64,000 bases of DNA from Stenotrophomonas tumulicola (GCF_014117215.1 NZ_JACGXS010000010.1:87123-151122), one strand, 5' to 3'; counted from the stretch's first letter, positions 1 to 9,830 are shown. Numbers and translations: made by a program. Notes: generated from the letters alone by a model not told the origin.

Positions 1-313
1 CGCAGGCATCGCGGGTGGCGCCGAGCGTGGCAAGCGCCTCGATCACGCGGCCGAACTCGGCCAGCGTCTTGGACGCCTCGCCGGCGGGCAGCACGTGCTC
101 GCCGACCAGCAGGTCGGGGCGTACCTGCTGCAGCGCTGCGCGCAGCTTTGCCAGGTACAGCGGCGCCACGCCGCTGTCGCTGACCAGCAGCACGTGGCGA
201 CCGCGGACGCAGGCGGCGAGGGCCTGGCCGTCGGCCAGCAGGCCGGGGCCGATGGTGATGGAATAGGGGTGCGCGCCGCCAACGGCGACCTGCAGGGGGG
301 AGTGGGGGGTCAT
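1..313 (-). CDS. aroB: 3-dehydroquinate synthase, N-terminal part (cut by window edge)
   Basis: This is the first 104 codons of a gene that continues beyond the left edge. Reading from the ATG at 313, the protein begins [19 protein letters not shown] and continues into a Rossmann-like segment with GRHVLLVSD and a later [11 protein letters not shown], which is the N-terminal NAD-binding layout of 3-dehydroquinate synthase. The enzyme converts DAHP to 3-dehydroquinate, the second step of the shikimate pathway, in the cytoplasm. Its start overlaps the stop of aroK in an ATGA (310-313), so the two are translationally coupled; aroK-aroB is a common proteobacterial order. The active-site half lies outside the window, so the call rests on the N-terminus and the context. 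Confidence 0.85.
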   Translation of the reverse strand, partial: MTPHSPLQVAVGGAHPYSITIGPGLLADGQALAACVRGRHVLLVSDSGVAPLYLAKLRAALQQVRPDLLVGEHVLPAGEASKTLAEFGRVIEALATLGATRDAC

Positions 314-852
314 GCGGGTAGGTCCTGTCGCTGCCAGAGTGCGGCCAGCCTCACCACCAGGTGGGAGGTGGCCTCGGTGGCGGTATAGGGATCGGTGTCC
401 AGGGTGAGATCGGCCAGTTGCCGGTACAGCGGGTCGCGCTGGAAGGCGAGGTCCTGCAGGACCTGTTCGCGGTCCGGGCGCTGCAGCAGCGGACGCCCCT
501 TGTCGCGCGCGAGGCGTTCCAGTTGCGCTTGCACGCTGACCCGCAGGTAGACCACGAAGCCATTCCGGGCGATCGCCTCACGGTTGCCGGCATCAAGTAC
601 CGCGCCACCGCCGGTGGAAACCAACTGGCCGCGGCCGGCCATCAGCCGCTGCAGCACCTGCCGCTCGTGCTGGCGGAAGCCTGCTTCGCCGGCCAGTTCG
701 AACAGGGTCGGGATGCTGGCCCCGGCGCTCTCCACGATGGCCTGGTCGACGTCGATGAAGTCCAGCGTGAAGCGTTCGGCGAGGCGGCGGCCGATACAGG
801 TTTTGCCGGCCCCCATCGGGCCGATCAGGATCAGGTTCGGAGCAGGATTCAT
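310..852 (-). CDS. aroK: Shikimate kinase
   Basis: A 180-residue P-loop kinase that phosphorylates shikimate at the 3-position with ATP. The N-terminus reads [19 protein letters not shown], with the Walker A loop GPMGAGKT at about residues 10-17, and is followed by [11 protein letters not shown] (the shikimate-binding Asp region) and STGGGAVL, the conserved GGG motif. Length matches the family. I take the ATG at 852; an in-frame ATG at 870 would add six residues ahead of a start that already fits the family. The 3' end overlaps aroB by four bases. Cytoplasmic shikimate pathway. Confidence 0.95.
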   Translation of the reverse strand: MNPAPNLILIGPMGAGKTCIGRRLAERFTLDFIDVDQAIVESAGASIPTLFELAGEAGFRQHERQVLQRLMAGRGQLVSTGGGAVLDAGNREAIARNGFVVYLRVSVQAQLERLARDKGRPLLQRPDREQVLQDLAFQRDPLYRQLADLTLDTDPYTATEATSHLVVRLAALWQRQDLPA

Positions 853-949
853 CGGCCGTGATGCTAACACCTCCGTGACATTCCTTTACGGCCCACGGGC
901 CCAGCATCGGGGTGCGCGGAACGTCCCGCGCGCCTCTGGAGCCGCCGTC

Positions 950-1153
950 ATGTCGATCGCCAAGGTCATCGAAGTCAATGCTTCCTCTCCCAAAAGCGTG
1001 GAGGATGCCGTGCGCAGTGGGTTGAAGAAGGTATCCAGCACGGTAAAAGGCATCCAGGGGGCATGGATCAACGAGACCAAGGTGGTCACCAACGGCGATG
1101 GCGAGATCACCGAATGGCGGGTCAACCTGAAGGTGACCTTCCTGGTTGAATGA
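950..1153 (+). CDS. Dodecin family flavin-binding protein
   Basis: A 67-residue protein beginning MSIAKVIEVNASSPKS. The beta-alpha-beta-beta pattern with SVEDAVRSGLKKVSSTV, GAWINETKVV and a final EWRVNLKVTFLVE is that of dodecins, dodecameric shells that bind flavins and are thought to store or sequester them. Trp40 in GAWINE is at the usual position of the aromatic that stacks on the flavin. The ATG at 950 has TGGAG about nine bases upstream. The gene is divergent from aroK and convergent with the kinase gene, so it is probably a single-gene unit. A longer reading frame runs upstream, but only this part resembles a protein family. Confidence 0.88.
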   Translation: MSIAKVIEVNASSPKSVEDAVRSGLKKVSSTVKGIQGAWINETKVVTNGDGEITEWRVNLKVTFLVE

Positions 1154-1162
1154 GCCGGTGGC

Positions 1163-1990
1163 TCAGCGGACGCCGATGATTTGGCGCTGTCCGTCCAGCG
1201 CGATCACCCGGTCGGCCACGTCCGGCAGGGCGCGCAGCGCCTGCCGGCTGACCCGCTCGTAGTACTGCACGAAGCGGTCCAGCTGCGGGCGGGTCATGCC
1301 GCTGCGGCCTGGTTGCGCCGCCTGCAGGTTCTGTTCCTGCTGCCAGCGCCAGCGCGGCACCACGGAGAAATCCGGAGGCTGGAGGAACCATAGCCGGTCG
1401 CAGCGCTGCCACAGGCCGGGATAGTTGTCGGCAAGCGCGGCATTGCACCAGCGCCGCCAGCGTCCGTCCGCATCGGCCTCGCGCTCCAGCGCGTTGAGCG
1501 GGGTGTCCAGCGCGGCCGGTTGCTCTGCCGGCGTACCAAGGAACCAGCCTTCGAACACCAGCAGGTCCAGTGGTTCGGCCAGCTGCGGCCACTGTGCAGG
1601 CGATACGCGTTCGTCGGCCAGCTTGTCGAAACGCGGCAGGGCCAATGGCTGCCGCGCCACCACGGCATCCAGCACTGAATGTGCCAGTGGCAGGTCGTGG
1701 GTGCCGGGCGGGCCACGGGTTATCAGCAATGGATGTACGGCGCGCGCCAGGCGTTGGCGCTGGGCGCGGGTCAGGTACACGTCATCGATGGACAGGGCGG
1801 CCGCACGCAGGCCGCGCGCCTGTGCACGCGCAACGACCTGCAGGGCGAGGGTGGATTTGCCGCTGCCCTGCAGGCCGCTGATCGCCAATACGGGTACTTT
1901 GGCGCCACAGTCCAGTGCATCATCCAGCGCCTGTTCGACAAGCGTGTCCGGGAAGCCTTTCGGGTTGGGCATGTACGCAGCTGCAGGCAT
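1163..1990 (-). CDS. P-loop kinase, D-glycerate 3-kinase-like
   Basis: About 275 residues. Near the N-terminus is [17 protein letters not shown], a Walker A P-loop, followed by [16 protein letters not shown] and a later [12 protein letters not shown] (Walker B-like, Glu-Gly-Trp). This arrangement is that of the plant/yeast-type glycerate kinase family (GLYK, Tda10), related to uridine kinase and phosphoribulokinase. The likely substrate is D-glycerate or a similar small hydroxy acid; that is inferred from the family and not from neighbours. Candidate starts are the ATGs at 1990 and 1972; I use 1990, which lies just 5' of the divergent pdxH. A much longer frame extends upstream but reads antisense through pdxH and is not credible. 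Confidence 0.8.
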   Translation of the reverse strand: MPAAAYMPNPKGFPDTLVEQALDDALDCGAKVPVLAISGLQGSGKSTLALQVVARAQARGLRAAALSIDDVYLTRAQRQRLARAVHPLLITRGPPGTHDLPLAHSVLDAVVARQPLALPRFDKLADERVSPAQWPQLAEPLDLLVFEGWFLGTPAEQPAALDTPLNALEREADADGRWRRWCNAALADNYPGLWQRCDRLWFLQPPDFSVVPRWRWQQEQNLQAAQPGRSGMTRPQLDRFVQYYERVSRQALRALPDVADRVIALDGQRQIIGVR

Positions 1991-2031
1991 GCCGCCACAA
2001 TAGCCCAATCCGCATGAGAAACGAGCCCTCG

Positions 2032-2631
2032 ATGAGCGATCTTTACACCGAAGCATTGACCCGGTTTTCCAGCCTGTTCGAAGAGGCCAGGCAGAGCCGC
2101 GAGGTCGAACCCAATGCCATGACCGTTGCGACTGCGGATGCGCATGGCCGCCCTTCGGCGCGCACCGTGCTGCTGAAATCGTTCGATGCCCGCGGGTTCG
2201 TGTTCTACACCCACCTGGACAGCCCCAAGGGGCGCGAGCTGCAGGCCAATCCGCAGGCCGCGTTGCTGTTCCTGTGGCGAAGCCTGCGCGAGGCGGGGCT
2301 GCAGGTCCGCATCGAAGGCCGCGTGGAACAGGTGGACGATGCCGAGGCCGACGCCTATTTCGCCAGCCGCCCGCGCATGAGCCAGATCGGTGCCTGGGCT
2401 TCGCAGCAGTCACGGACGCTGTCATCGCGGGAGGAGTTCGATGCCCGCGTGGCCGATGCCGAAGCGCGTTTCGAAGGCCTGCCGGTGCCGCGGCCGGTCG
2501 GCTGGAGCGGATTGCGCGTGGTGCCGGACCGGATCGAATTCTGGCATGGCGCGCAGTTCCGCCTGCACGAACGCTGGTGCTATGAAAAGGACGGCCAGGG
2601 CCTGTGGGGCAAGCGGTTGCTGTATCCATGA
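2032..2631 (+). CDS. pdxH: Pyridoxamine 5'-phosphate oxidase
   Basis: A 199-residue FMN flavoprotein that oxidises pyridoxamine or pyridoxine 5'-phosphate to pyridoxal 5'-phosphate. The N-terminal half has [20 protein letters not shown] and then [16 protein letters not shown], the FMN-binding core; the C-terminus has [18 protein letters not shown], the PdxH dimerisation/PLP-site signature, ending WGKRLLYP. The start is the ATG at 2032 (MSDLYTEAL); an ATG at 2014 would add six residues. The gene is divergent from the kinase gene and no operon partner is evident. It supplies PLP for enzymes such as GcvP in this window. Confidence 0.95.
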   Translation: MSDLYTEALTRFSSLFEEARQSREVEPNAMTVATADAHGRPSARTVLLKSFDARGFVFYTHLDSPKGRELQANPQAALLFLWRSLREAGLQVRIEGRVEQVDDAEADAYFASRPRMSQIGAWASQQSRTLSSREEFDARVADAEARFEGLPVPRPVGWSGLRVVPDRIEFWHGAQFRLHERWCYEKDGQGLWGKRLLYP

Positions 2632-2775
2632 CGGCGTGTCGTCGATGGTTTTGACGTAAACGGCCCGGTGTGGAGCGCGCCTCGACAAGGCGGCGCGGAC
2701 GGTGCGGCTGCCACCCATTGCCTGACCGGTGGTCGTGCCGCACGCTCGCAGCTCTCTCCACGTATGGGCTGCAGA

Positions 2776-3246
2776 ATGAAGCGATTTCCCGATGTGTTTG
2801 CGGTCGCGCCACTGCGGCGGGGCGCGGAAGCGGGCTTGTTGCTGTTGGCGCGGGTGGTGGCTGGCGTGATGTTCAGCGTGTCCGGCTGGAACAAGCTGTT
2901 CACCGAGGCCGGGCGCGAACGCATGCTGCACACGTTGAACGATGCCGGCATCCCCTGGCCAGGCATGAGCGCGCCGATACTGGGCGGCATCGAATGGATC
3001 GCAGGGGCATTGCTGGTGCTGGGCCTGCTCAGCCGGCCGGCGGCGCTGCTGCTGGCGGCGATCTGCGTGGTGGCAGCGCTGACCGATGGTATCGCGCGGA
3101 TCCCGGCCGGGCTGGGCATGCTGGACTGGTTGAGCTGGTTCTTCTATCTGTCCGAGGTGCCGCTGGCGGTGTTGTTGCTATGGGTGGCGGTGGCAGGCAG
3201 CGGTCGCTTCGCGCTGGAAGCACCATGGGCGCCACGGCGCACCTGA
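2776..3246 (+). CDS. DoxX family membrane protein
   Basis: A predicted 156-residue inner-membrane protein with four hydrophobic segments: LLLLARVVAGVMFSVSGWNK, an IEWIAGALLVLGLL stretch, ALLLAAICVVAALTD, and LAVLLLWVAVAGSGR. GWNKLF after the first segment and the overall size fit the DoxX/YphA family, whose members are membrane proteins of poorly defined redox or detoxification role. The ATG at 2776 is chosen because it leaves a short basic N-terminus before the first helix; the ATG at 2764 in frame is an alternative and neither has a strong ribosome site. It ends 29 bases before the end of the convergent prpR. Confidence 0.75.
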   Translation: MKRFPDVFAVAPLRRGAEAGLLLLARVVAGVMFSVSGWNKLFTEAGRERMLHTLNDAGIPWPGMSAPILGGIEWIAGALLVLGLLSRPAALLLAAICVVAALTDGIARIPAGLGMLDWLSWFFYLSEVPLAVLLLWVAVAGSGRFALEAPWAPRRT

Positions 3247-3275
3247 TGCATGCGGGGCCGCCCAGCGCGTCGTGC

Positions 3276-4862
3276 TCAGCCAAGTCCCGCGGCACGCAGC
3301 CAGCGCCATAGCGTCGTGCGCGAAATCCCAAGCGCCAGCGCCATGCCCTCGCGGTCGTTGCGATGGCTGGCAAGCAGTTGCTGCAACTGCTCGTGCGAGG
3401 GTTTTCCGGCTTCCCCCTCCAAGGGCAATCCCACGCTTTGGCCGCCGCCCAGCTCAGGCGCCAGCGCCAGCAGCCGCGCATGGTCGATCGGCGCCTCGCC
3501 GGGCTGCCAGTGGATGCGCAGGCGGTCGACCAGGTTGCGCAGTTCGCGTACGTTGCCGGGCCAGTCGGCCGCCTCCAGTGTCGCCAGCGCCCGCCGGTCC
3601 AGCGGCGCATCGATGCCCCGCAACTGGCGGAAGAAGTGCTGGACCAGCAGCGCGATGTCATCACGGCGTGCACGCAGTGGCGGCAGGCTGATGTGCAGTG
3701 CCGCCAGCCGGTAATACAGATCACGCCGGAACTGTCCGGCCTGTACCCGTTGTTGCAGTGACTGCAGGGTAGCGGCGACCACCCGCAGGTCCACCGGGGT
3801 CGGCTCAGTGGCACCTACGCGCAATACTTCGCGCTCTTCCAGCACGCGTAGCAGCCGGGTCTGCAACGGCAGTGGCAGTTCGCCGATCTCGTCCAGGAAC
3901 AGGGTCCCGCCGTCGGCCGCTTCCACCAGGCCGATGCGGCCACCGCGGCGCGCGCCGGTGAAGGCGCCGTCGCTGTAGCCGAACAGCTCTGCTTCCAGCA
4001 ACGATTCGGTGATCGCGCCGCAGTTGAGTGCTACGAAGCGGCCGCCTCTGCCGCTGGATGCGTGCAGCTGGCGGGCCACCAGTTCCTTGCCGGTCCCGGT
4101 TTCTCCGCTGACCAGCACGGTGCTCTCGTGCGGGGCGTAAAGCGCGATGTGCTGCCTGACCACGTCCATCGCAGGGCTGTTGCCCAGCAGGGCGTGGCCA
4201 TCGCCGCGCTGGGTGTCGCGTCGGCGCGTACGTGCCGGGCGGCTGCCGGAGCGTGCCAGCGTATGGGTCAATTCCAGGGCATGCTCGAATGCCTGTCGCA
4301 CGCTGTCGGCCGAGTACAGCAGCACGCCCTGCAGGCCGGCGGCCTCGGCATGGTCGATCGCCATGCCGGTGCCGACGATCACCTCGATGCCGTTGGCGCG
4401 CAGGTCGGCGATGCAGTCGCGCGCATCTTCGCGGGTGACGAATCGCCGGTGTTCGATCTGCAGGCCGAAGCTGTCCTGGAAGCTGGCCAGGGTCGGTACG
4501 TCGCCGGCATGGGTGACCAGGCCGATGCGCGGGGCGATGCGGCGGGCGCGCGCCAGCGCTTCCATCAGGTCGAAGCCATTGGCCTGGATCGGCACCAGCG
4601 GAACGTCCAGCCGGCTGCGCAGCCAGGCGGCGTTGGAACCACCCGCGATCACCACGTCGCAGTGCTCGCCGCGAAGGCGTTGGTTGATCAGGGCCACCGC
4701 CTCCTCGAAGCCGAGGTTGATCTGCTCGATGCGCGCACGGCGATCGAACTCCGGGATCACGTCACCCAGCAGGCCGGTCAGGCGTGAGACGCTGACCGTC
4801 CAGATCACCGGCCGGCTGGCGTCGTGGTCGGCGAAGGGGAACGGTGGGCGGGGGGCGTGCAT
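3276..4862 (-). CDS. prpR: Sigma-54-dependent propionate catabolism activator PrpR
   Basis: A 528-residue enhancer-binding protein. The N-terminal 200 residues resemble the PrpR_N effector domain, thought to sense 2-methylcitrate. An AAA+ domain follows, with Walker A GETGTGKE at residues 253-260 and GAFTGA at 299-304, the loop that contacts sigma-54. A Fis-type helix-turn-helix ends the protein (NDREGMALALGISRTTLWRW). It is divergent from prpB and the shared intergenic region holds repeated TGTTTCAT boxes and a -24/-12 promoter, so it very probably activates the prp operon. I use the ATG at 4862 (MHAPRPPFPF); the ATG at 4898 lies inside the repeat region and is less likely. Confidence 0.93.
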   Translation of the reverse strand: MHAPRPPFPFADHDASRPVIWTVSVSRLTGLLGDVIPEFDRRARIEQINLGFEEAVALINQRLRGEHCDVVIAGGSNAAWLRSRLDVPLVPIQANGFDLMEALARARRIAPRIGLVTHAGDVPTLASFQDSFGLQIEHRRFVTREDARDCIADLRANGIEVIVGTGMAIDHAEAAGLQGVLLYSADSVRQAFEHALELTHTLARSGSRPARTRRRDTQRGDGHALLGNSPAMDVVRQHIALYAPHESTVLVSGETGTGKELVARQLHASSGRGGRFVALNCGAITESLLEAELFGYSDGAFTGARRGGRIGLVEAADGGTLFLDEIGELPLPLQTRLLRVLEEREVLRVGATEPTPVDLRVVAATLQSLQQRVQAGQFRRDLYYRLAALHISLPPLRARRDDIALLVQHFFRQLRGIDAPLDRRALATLEAADWPGNVRELRNLVDRLRIHWQPGEAPIDHARLLALAPELGGGQSVGLPLEGEAGKPSHEQLQQLLASHRNDREGMALALGISRTTLWRWLRAAGLG

Positions 4863-4883
4863 GTCGTTCGCCGTGAGGGAGGA

Positions 4884-4924
4884 TGTTTCATGATACATCC
4901 GTTTCAATGTTTCATATGTTTCAT
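4884..4924 (+). promoter_or_regulatory. Candidate PrpR enhancer: repeated TGTTTCAT boxes
   Basis: Three exact TGTTTCAT copies at 4884-4891, 4908-4915 and 4917-4924, plus a variant GTTTCAAT at 4901-4908. The first is part of an imperfect palindrome, TGTTTCATGATACA. They lie 45-85 bases upstream of the sigma-54 promoter, where an enhancer-binding protein would sit, and immediately upstream of prpR, so they could also mediate autoregulation. That PrpR binds them is inferred from position. Confidence 0.6.
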
Positions 4925-4967
4925 GACGGATCCATGGCGACGCCAATGAAATCAACGGGTTGCAGGT

Positions 4968-4982
4968 TGGCACGGTGCTTGC
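4968..4982 (+). promoter_or_regulatory. Sigma-54 (-24/-12) promoter of the prp operon
   Basis: TGGCAC-N5-TTGC with GG at 4969-4970 and GC at 4981-4982, exactly ten bases between the two invariant dinucleotides. This is the classic RpoN recognition element. Transcription should begin near 4994, about 20 bases before the prpB ATG. It fits the sigma-54 activator PrpR encoded divergently. Confidence 0.88.
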
Positions 4983-5015
4983 GCCTATCTCTGGACTTCA
5001 CGCCAGGACTGCTGC

Positions 5016-5909
5016 ATGACTGCCACTTCCCTTCCTTCCGCTGGTGCCAGGTTCCGCCAGGCGCTGGCCGCCGAATCGCCGTTGCAGGTGATCGGCGCGA
5101 TCAACGCCAACCATGCGTTGCTGGCCAAGCGCGCCGGATTCCGCGCGATCTACCTGTCCGGCGGTGGTGTGGCGGCTGGTTCGCTCGGCCTGCCCGACCT
5201 GGGCATCAACACGCTTGAAGACGTGCTGATCGATGTCCGCCGCATCACCGATGTATGCGACCTCCCGCTGATGGTCGACATCGATACCGGCTTCGGACCC
5301 AGCGCATTCAATATCGCGCGTACCGTGAAGTCGCTGATCAAGGCTGGCGCCGCCGCCTGCCATATCGAAGACCAGGTCGGCGCCAAGCGCTGCGGCCATC
5401 GTCCGGGCAAGGAAATCGTATCGCAGGGTGAAATGGTCGATCGGGTGAAATCCGCTGCCGATGCCCGGACCGATCCGGACTTCTTCCTGATCGCGCGCAC
5501 CGATGCCATCCAGGTCGACGGCGTGGATGCGGCCATCGAACGCGCGATCGCCTGTGTCGAGGCCGGCGCCGATGGCATTTTCGCCGAGGCGGCCTATGAC
5601 CTGGATACCTACCGGCGCTTCGTCGATGCGGTGAAGGTGCCGGTGCTGGCCAACATCACCGAGTTCGGTGCCACCCCGCTGTTCAGCCGCGACGAGCTGG
5701 CCTCGGCCGGCGTGGCCATCCAGCTGTTTCCGCTGTCTGCGTTCCGCGCCGCCAACAAGGCCGCCGAGAACGTCTATGCAGCGGTGCGCCGCGACGGACA
5801 CCAGCGCAACGTGGTCGACGGCATGCAGACCCGGGAAGAGCTGTACGACCGCATCGGCTATCACGCCTTCGAACAGCAGCTCGATGCACTGTTCGCCGCC
5901 AAGAAGTAA
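5016..5909 (+). CDS. prpB: 2-methylisocitrate lyase
   Basis: A 297-residue member of the isocitrate lyase/PEP mutase superfamily that cleaves 2-methylisocitrate into pyruvate and succinate, the last step of the methylcitrate cycle. The active-site loop [10 protein letters not shown] is present (Cys of KRCGH is the catalytic base), as are MVDIDTGFG and HIEDQVG, which bind Mg2+ and substrate. Length equals the usual PrpB. It is the first gene of the operon, about 20 bases downstream of the expected sigma-54 start site. prpC follows after 30 bases. Confidence 0.96.
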   Translation: MTATSLPSAGARFRQALAAESPLQVIGAINANHALLAKRAGFRAIYLSGGGVAAGSLGLPDLGINTLEDVLIDVRRITDVCDLPLMVDIDTGFGPSAFNIARTVKSLIKAGAAACHIEDQVGAKRCGHRPGKEIVSQGEMVDRVKSAADARTDPDFFLIARTDAIQVDGVDAAIERAIACVEAGADGIFAEAAYDLDTYRRFVDAVKVPVLANITEFGATPLFSRDELASAGVAIQLFPLSAFRAANKAAENVYAAVRRDGHQRNVVDGMQTREELYDRIGYHAFEQQLDALFAAKK

Positions 5910-5939
5910 CCTGCTGCAACGCAATTCCGGGAGGAACAC

Positions 5940-7097
5940 ATGAACGATACGACTGCCACCCCGACCTTCAAGCCGAAGAAATCCGTCGCCCTGTCCGGCA
6001 CTGCCGCCGGCAATACCGCGCTGTGTACCGTCGGTCGCAGCGGCAACGACCTGCATTACCGTGGCTACGACATCCTGGACCTGGCCACCACCAGCGAGTT
6101 CGAGGAGATCGCCCACCTGCTGGTGCACGGCAAGCTGCCCACCCGGGCCGAGTTGAAGTCCTACAAGGCGAAGCTGAAGTCGCTGCGCGGCATCCCGGCA
6201 GCGGTCAAGGCGGCGCTGGAGGAACTGCCGCCGTCGGCCCACCCGATGGACGTGATGCGCACCGGTGTCTCCGTGCTTGGCTGCGTGGCGCCGGAGAAGG
6301 ATGACCACAACCACCCGGGTGCGCGCGATATCGCCGACAAGCTGATGGCCTGCCTGGGGTCCATGCTGCTGTACTGGTACCACTGGAGCCACAACGGTCG
6401 CGCCATCGACGTGGAGACCGACGACGATTCCATCGGCGGCCACTTCCTGCACCTGCTGCATGGCGAGAAGCCGCAGGAATCGTGGGTCAAGGCGATGCAC
6501 ACCTCGCTGGTCCTGTATGCCGAACATGAGTTCAACGCTTCCACCTTTGCCTGCCGCGTGATCGCTGGCACCGGTAGCGACATGTACAGCGCGATTGCCG
6601 GTGGCATCGGTGCATTGCGCGGGCCCAAGCATGGTGGCGCCAATGAAGTGGCCTTCGAAGTGCAGAAGCGCTACGACAACCCGGACGAGGCCGAGGCCGA
6701 CATCAAGGCACGGGTGGAGCGCAAGGAAGTGGTGATTGGTTTCGGTCATCCGGTCTATACCGTGTCCGATCCGCGCAACAAGGTGATCAAGGACGTGGCC
6801 CGCGAACTGTCCGAAGAACAGTCGAGCATGAAGATGTACGACATCGCCGAGCGCCTGGAAACGGTGATGTGGGACATCAAGAAGATGTTCCCCAACCTGG
6901 ACTGGTTCAGTGCGGTCAGCTACCACATGATGGGCGTGCCGACGGCGATGTTCACCCCGCTGTTCGTCATCGCACGCACCTCCGGCTGGAGCGCGCACAT
7001 CATCGAACAGCGCATCGACGGCAAGATCATCCGTCCCAGCGCCAACTACACCGGCCCGGAAGACCAGGCCTTCGTGCCGATCGACAAGCGCAAGTGA
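5940..7097 (+). CDS. prpC: 2-methylcitrate synthase
   Basis: A 385-residue citrate-synthase-fold enzyme condensing propionyl-CoA with oxaloacetate to 2-methylcitrate. The signature [14 protein letters not shown] (catalytic His, second half) and the earlier [19 protein letters not shown] are present, as is the substrate-binding HGGANE. Position between prpB and acnD and the 2-methylcitrate-type length distinguish it from housekeeping GltA. A strong ribosome site (GGGAGGAACAC) precedes the ATG at 5940. Its product is the presumed effector of PrpR. Confidence 0.96.
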   Translation: MNDTTATPTFKPKKSVALSGTAAGNTALCTVGRSGNDLHYRGYDILDLATTSEFEEIAHLLVHGKLPTRAELKSYKAKLKSLRGIPAAVKAALEELPPSAHPMDVMRTGVSVLGCVAPEKDDHNHPGARDIADKLMACLGSMLLYWYHWSHNGRAIDVETDDDSIGGHFLHLLHGEKPQESWVKAMHTSLVLYAEHEFNASTFACRVIAGTGSDMYSAIAGGIGALRGPKHGGANEVAFEVQKRYDNPDEAEADIKARVERKEVVIGFGHPVYTVSDPRNKVIKDVARELSEEQSSMKMYDIAERLETVMWDIKKMFPNLDWFSAVSYHMMGVPTAMFTPLFVIARTSGWSAHIIEQRIDGKIIRPSANYTGPEDQAFVPIDKRK

Positions 7098-7105
7098 TGC
7101 AGGCG

Positions 7106-7132
7106 GCCCGGGCGGCGGAAAGACGCCCGGGC
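7106..7132 (+). other. Intercistronic hairpin prpC-acnD
   Basis: A perfect 9-bp stem, GCCCGGGCG paired with CGCCCGGGC, closing a purine-rich 9-base loop. No T tract follows, so it looks like an RNA-processing or stability element and not a terminator. Confidence 0.6.
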
Positions 7133-7180
7133 GGTCGCAACCACGCACCCGGCCCGCCAGAGAAGCAGCTATCGCCAGCC

Positions 7181-9796
7181 ATGAATATTGATTACCGCAA
7201 GACCCTCCCCGGCACTTCGCTGGACTATTTCGATACCCGTGCCGCGGTCGATGCGATCCAGCCAGGTGCTTATGCGACATTGCCGTACACCTCGCGGGTG
7301 CTGGCCGAGAACCTGGTGCGCCGCTGCGACCCGGCCACGTTGGACGCTTCGCTGCGCCAGCTGATCGAACGTCGCCGCGACCTGGACTTTCCGTGGTTTC
7401 CCGCGCGCGTGGTGTGCCATGACATCCTCGGCCAGACCGCACTGGTCGACCTGGCCGGCCTGCGTGACGCCATCGCTGATGCCGGTGGCGATCCGGCCCA
7501 GATCAACCCGGTCGTCCCGACCCAGTTGATCGTGGATCACTCGCTGGCGGTGGAGTTCCCGGGCTTCGACAAGGCCGCGTTCGAGAAGAACCGCGCCATC
7601 GAGGACCGCCGCAATGAAGATCGCTTCCACTTCATCAACTGGACGAAGAAGGCGTTCAAGAACGTCGACGTGATCCCGCCGGGCAACGGCATCATGCACC
7701 AGATCAACCTGGAGAAGATGTCGCCGGTGGTGCAGGTGCGCGATGGCGTGGCCTTCCCGGATACCTGCGTCGGCACCGACAGCCATACCCCGCACGTGGA
7801 CGCGCTGGGCGTGATCGCCATCGGCGTGGGTGGGCTGGAAGCAGAAAGCGTGATGCTCGGCCGTGCCTCGTGGATGCGCCTGCCGGACATCATCGGCGTG
7901 CAGCTGGCCGGGCGGCCGCAGCCGGGCATCACCTGCACCGACATCGTGCTGGCGCTGACCGAGTTCCTGCGCGGTGCCAAGGTGGTGGGTGCCTGGATCG
8001 AATTCTTCGGCGAGGGTGCGCGTGCGCTGAGCATCGGCGACCGCGCCACCATCTCCAACATGACGCCGGAATTCGGTGCCACTGCGGCGATGTTCTCCAT
8101 CGACCAGCAGACCCTGGACTACCTGCGCCTGACCGGCCGCGAGGAAGCGCAGGTGCAACTGGTGGAAACCTATGCCAAGGCTGCCGGCCTGTGGTCGGAT
8201 GACCTGGCCGCGGTCGAGTACGAACGCGTGCTGCAGTTCGACCTGTCCAGCGTGGTGCGCAACATGGCCGGCCCATCCAACCCGCACAAGCGCGTGGCGA
8301 CGACCGAACTGGCGGCGCGTGGCATTGCCGACGCGGCCAAGCTGGCGTCCGGCAGGCAGGAGCAGGCAGAGGGCCTGATGCCCGATGGCGCGGTGATCAT
8401 CGCGGCCATCACCAGCTGCACCAACACCAGCAATCCGCGCAATGTCATCGCCGCGGCACTGCTGGCACGCAATGCCAACCGCGCGGGACTGGACCGGAAG
8501 CCGTGGGTGAAAAGTTCGCTTGCGCCTGGCTCCAAGGCCGTGCAGCTGTATCTGGAAGCTTCCGGACTGTTGCCGGACCTGGAGCAGCTGGGCTTTGGCA
8601 TCGTCGGTTTTGCCTGCACCACCTGCAATGGCATGAGCGGCGCGCTGGATCCGGCGATCCAGCAGGAAATCATCGACCGCGACCTGTACGCCACTGCGGT
8701 GTTGTCGGGCAACCGCAACTTCGACGGCCGCATCCATCCCTATGCCAAGCAGGCCTTCCTGGCCTCGCCGCCGCTGGTGGTTGCGTATGCGATTGCAGGC
8801 ACCGTGCGTTTCGACATCGAAAAGGATGTGCTGGGCGTGGATGCGCAGGGCAATGCAATCACCCTGAAGGACCTGTGGCCAAGCGACGCCGAAGTGGACG
8901 CTGTGGTCGCCGCCAGCGTCAAGCCGGAGCAGTACCGGCAGGTCTACGGGCCGATGTTCACCTTCAAGGTCGACCAGGGCCCGAAAGTCGCCCCGCTGTA
9001 TGACTGGCGTCCGCAGAGTACCTATATCCGTCGTCCGCCCTATTGGGAGGGCGCGCTGGCCGGAGAGCGGCCGTTGACCGGCATGCGTCCATTGGCGGTG
9101 CTGGGCGACAACATCACCACCGACCATCTGTCGCCGTCCAATGCCATCCTGGCCAGCAGTGCGGCCGGCGAATACCTGGCCAGGATGGGCCTGCCGGAGG
9201 AGGACTTCAACTCCTATGCGACGCACCGTGGCGACCATCTCACCGCGCAGCGTGCCACCTTCGCCAACCCGAAACTGATCAATGAAATGGTCGTCGTCGA
9301 CGGCCAGGTCCAGCAGGGTTCGTTGGCACGCGTGGAACCGGAAGGACAGGTGATGCGGATGTGGGAAGCGATCGAGACCTACATGGAGCGCAGGCAGCCG
9401 TTGATCATCATCGCCGGAGCGGATTATGGGCAGGGCAGTTCGCGTGACTGGGCCGCCAAGGGCGTGCGCCTGGCCGGCGTGGAGGCGATCGCGGCCGAAG
9501 GGTTCGAACGCATCCATCGCACCAACCTGATCGGCATGGGCGTGTTGCCGCTGGAGTTCAAGGACGGCGTCAACCGCACGACCCTGGGCATCGACGGCAC
9601 CGAGACCTTTGACGTGCTGGGCGAGCGCGTGCCGCGCGCCGGGCTGGTCCTGGTCATCCGCCGCCGGAACGGCGAGCAACTGCAGGTGCCGGTTACCTGC
9701 CGCCTGGATACGGCCGAAGAAGTGTCGATCTACGAGGCCGGCGGGGTGCTGCAGCGCTTCGCGCAGGATTTCCTGGAGGCCTCGCAGGCGGCGTGA
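7181..9796 (+). CDS. acnD: Fe/S-dependent 2-methylisocitrate dehydratase AcnD
   Basis: An 871-residue aconitase-family protein starting MNIDYRKTLPGTSLDYFDTR, the AcnD-type N-terminus. The [4Fe-4S] ligands are in ITSCTNTSNP and FACTTCNGMSG, and the C-terminal swivel domain has GADYGQGSSRDWAAKG. AcnD dehydrates 2-methylcitrate to the trans isomer of 2-methylaconitate, which PrpF then isomerises. The ATG at 7181 is chosen from family alignment; the frame is open upstream but overlaps prpC. The spacer to prpF is unusually long (167 bases) and holds a hairpin. Confidence 0.95.
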   Translation: MNIDYRKTLPGTSLDYFDTRAAVDAIQPGAYATLPYTSRVLAENLVRRCDPATLDASLRQLIERRRDLDFPWFPARVVCHDILGQTALVDLAGLRDAIADAGGDPAQINPVVPTQLIVDHSLAVEFPGFDKAAFEKNRAIEDRRNEDRFHFINWTKKAFKNVDVIPPGNGIMHQINLEKMSPVVQVRDGVAFPDTCVGTDSHTPHVDALGVIAIGVGGLEAESVMLGRASWMRLPDIIGVQLAGRPQPGITCTDIVLALTEFLRGAKVVGAWIEFFGEGARALSIGDRATISNMTPEFGATAAMFSIDQQTLDYLRLTGREEAQVQLVETYAKAAGLWSDDLAAVEYERVLQFDLSSVVRNMAGPSNPHKRVATTELAARGIADAAKLASGRQEQAEGLMPDGAVIIAAITSCTNTSNPRNVIAAALLARNANRAGLDRKPWVKSSLAPGSKAVQLYLEASGLLPDLEQLGFGIVGFACTTCNGMSGALDPAIQQEIIDRDLYATAVLSGNRNFDGRIHPYAKQAFLASPPLVVAYAIAGTVRFDIEKDVLGVDAQGNAITLKDLWPSDAEVDAVVAASVKPEQYRQVYGPMFTFKVDQGPKVAPLYDWRPQSTYIRRPPYWEGALAGERPLTGMRPLAVLGDNITTDHLSPSNAILASSAAGEYLARMGLPEEDFNSYATHRGDHLTAQRATFANPKLINEMVVVDGQVQQGSLARVEPEGQVMRMWEAIETYMERRQPLIIIAGADYGQGSSRDWAAKGVRLAGVEAIAAEGFERIHRTNLIGMGVLPLEFKDGVNRTTLGIDGTETFDVLGERVPRAGLVLVIRRRNGEQLQVPVTCRLDTAEEVSIYEAGGVLQRFAQDFLEASQAA

Positions 9797-9801
9797 TGGC
9801 A

Positions 9802-9830
9802 CGCAGGCCCGCGCAACGTGCGGGCCTGCG
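9802..9830 (+). other. Intercistronic hairpin acnD-prpF
   Basis: An 11-bp perfect stem, CGCAGGCCCGC with GCGGGCCTGCG, around a 7-base loop, six bases after the acnD stop. No T run follows. It may cap the 3' end of an acnD-containing transcript or slow read-through to prpF and prpD. Confidence 0.6.
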
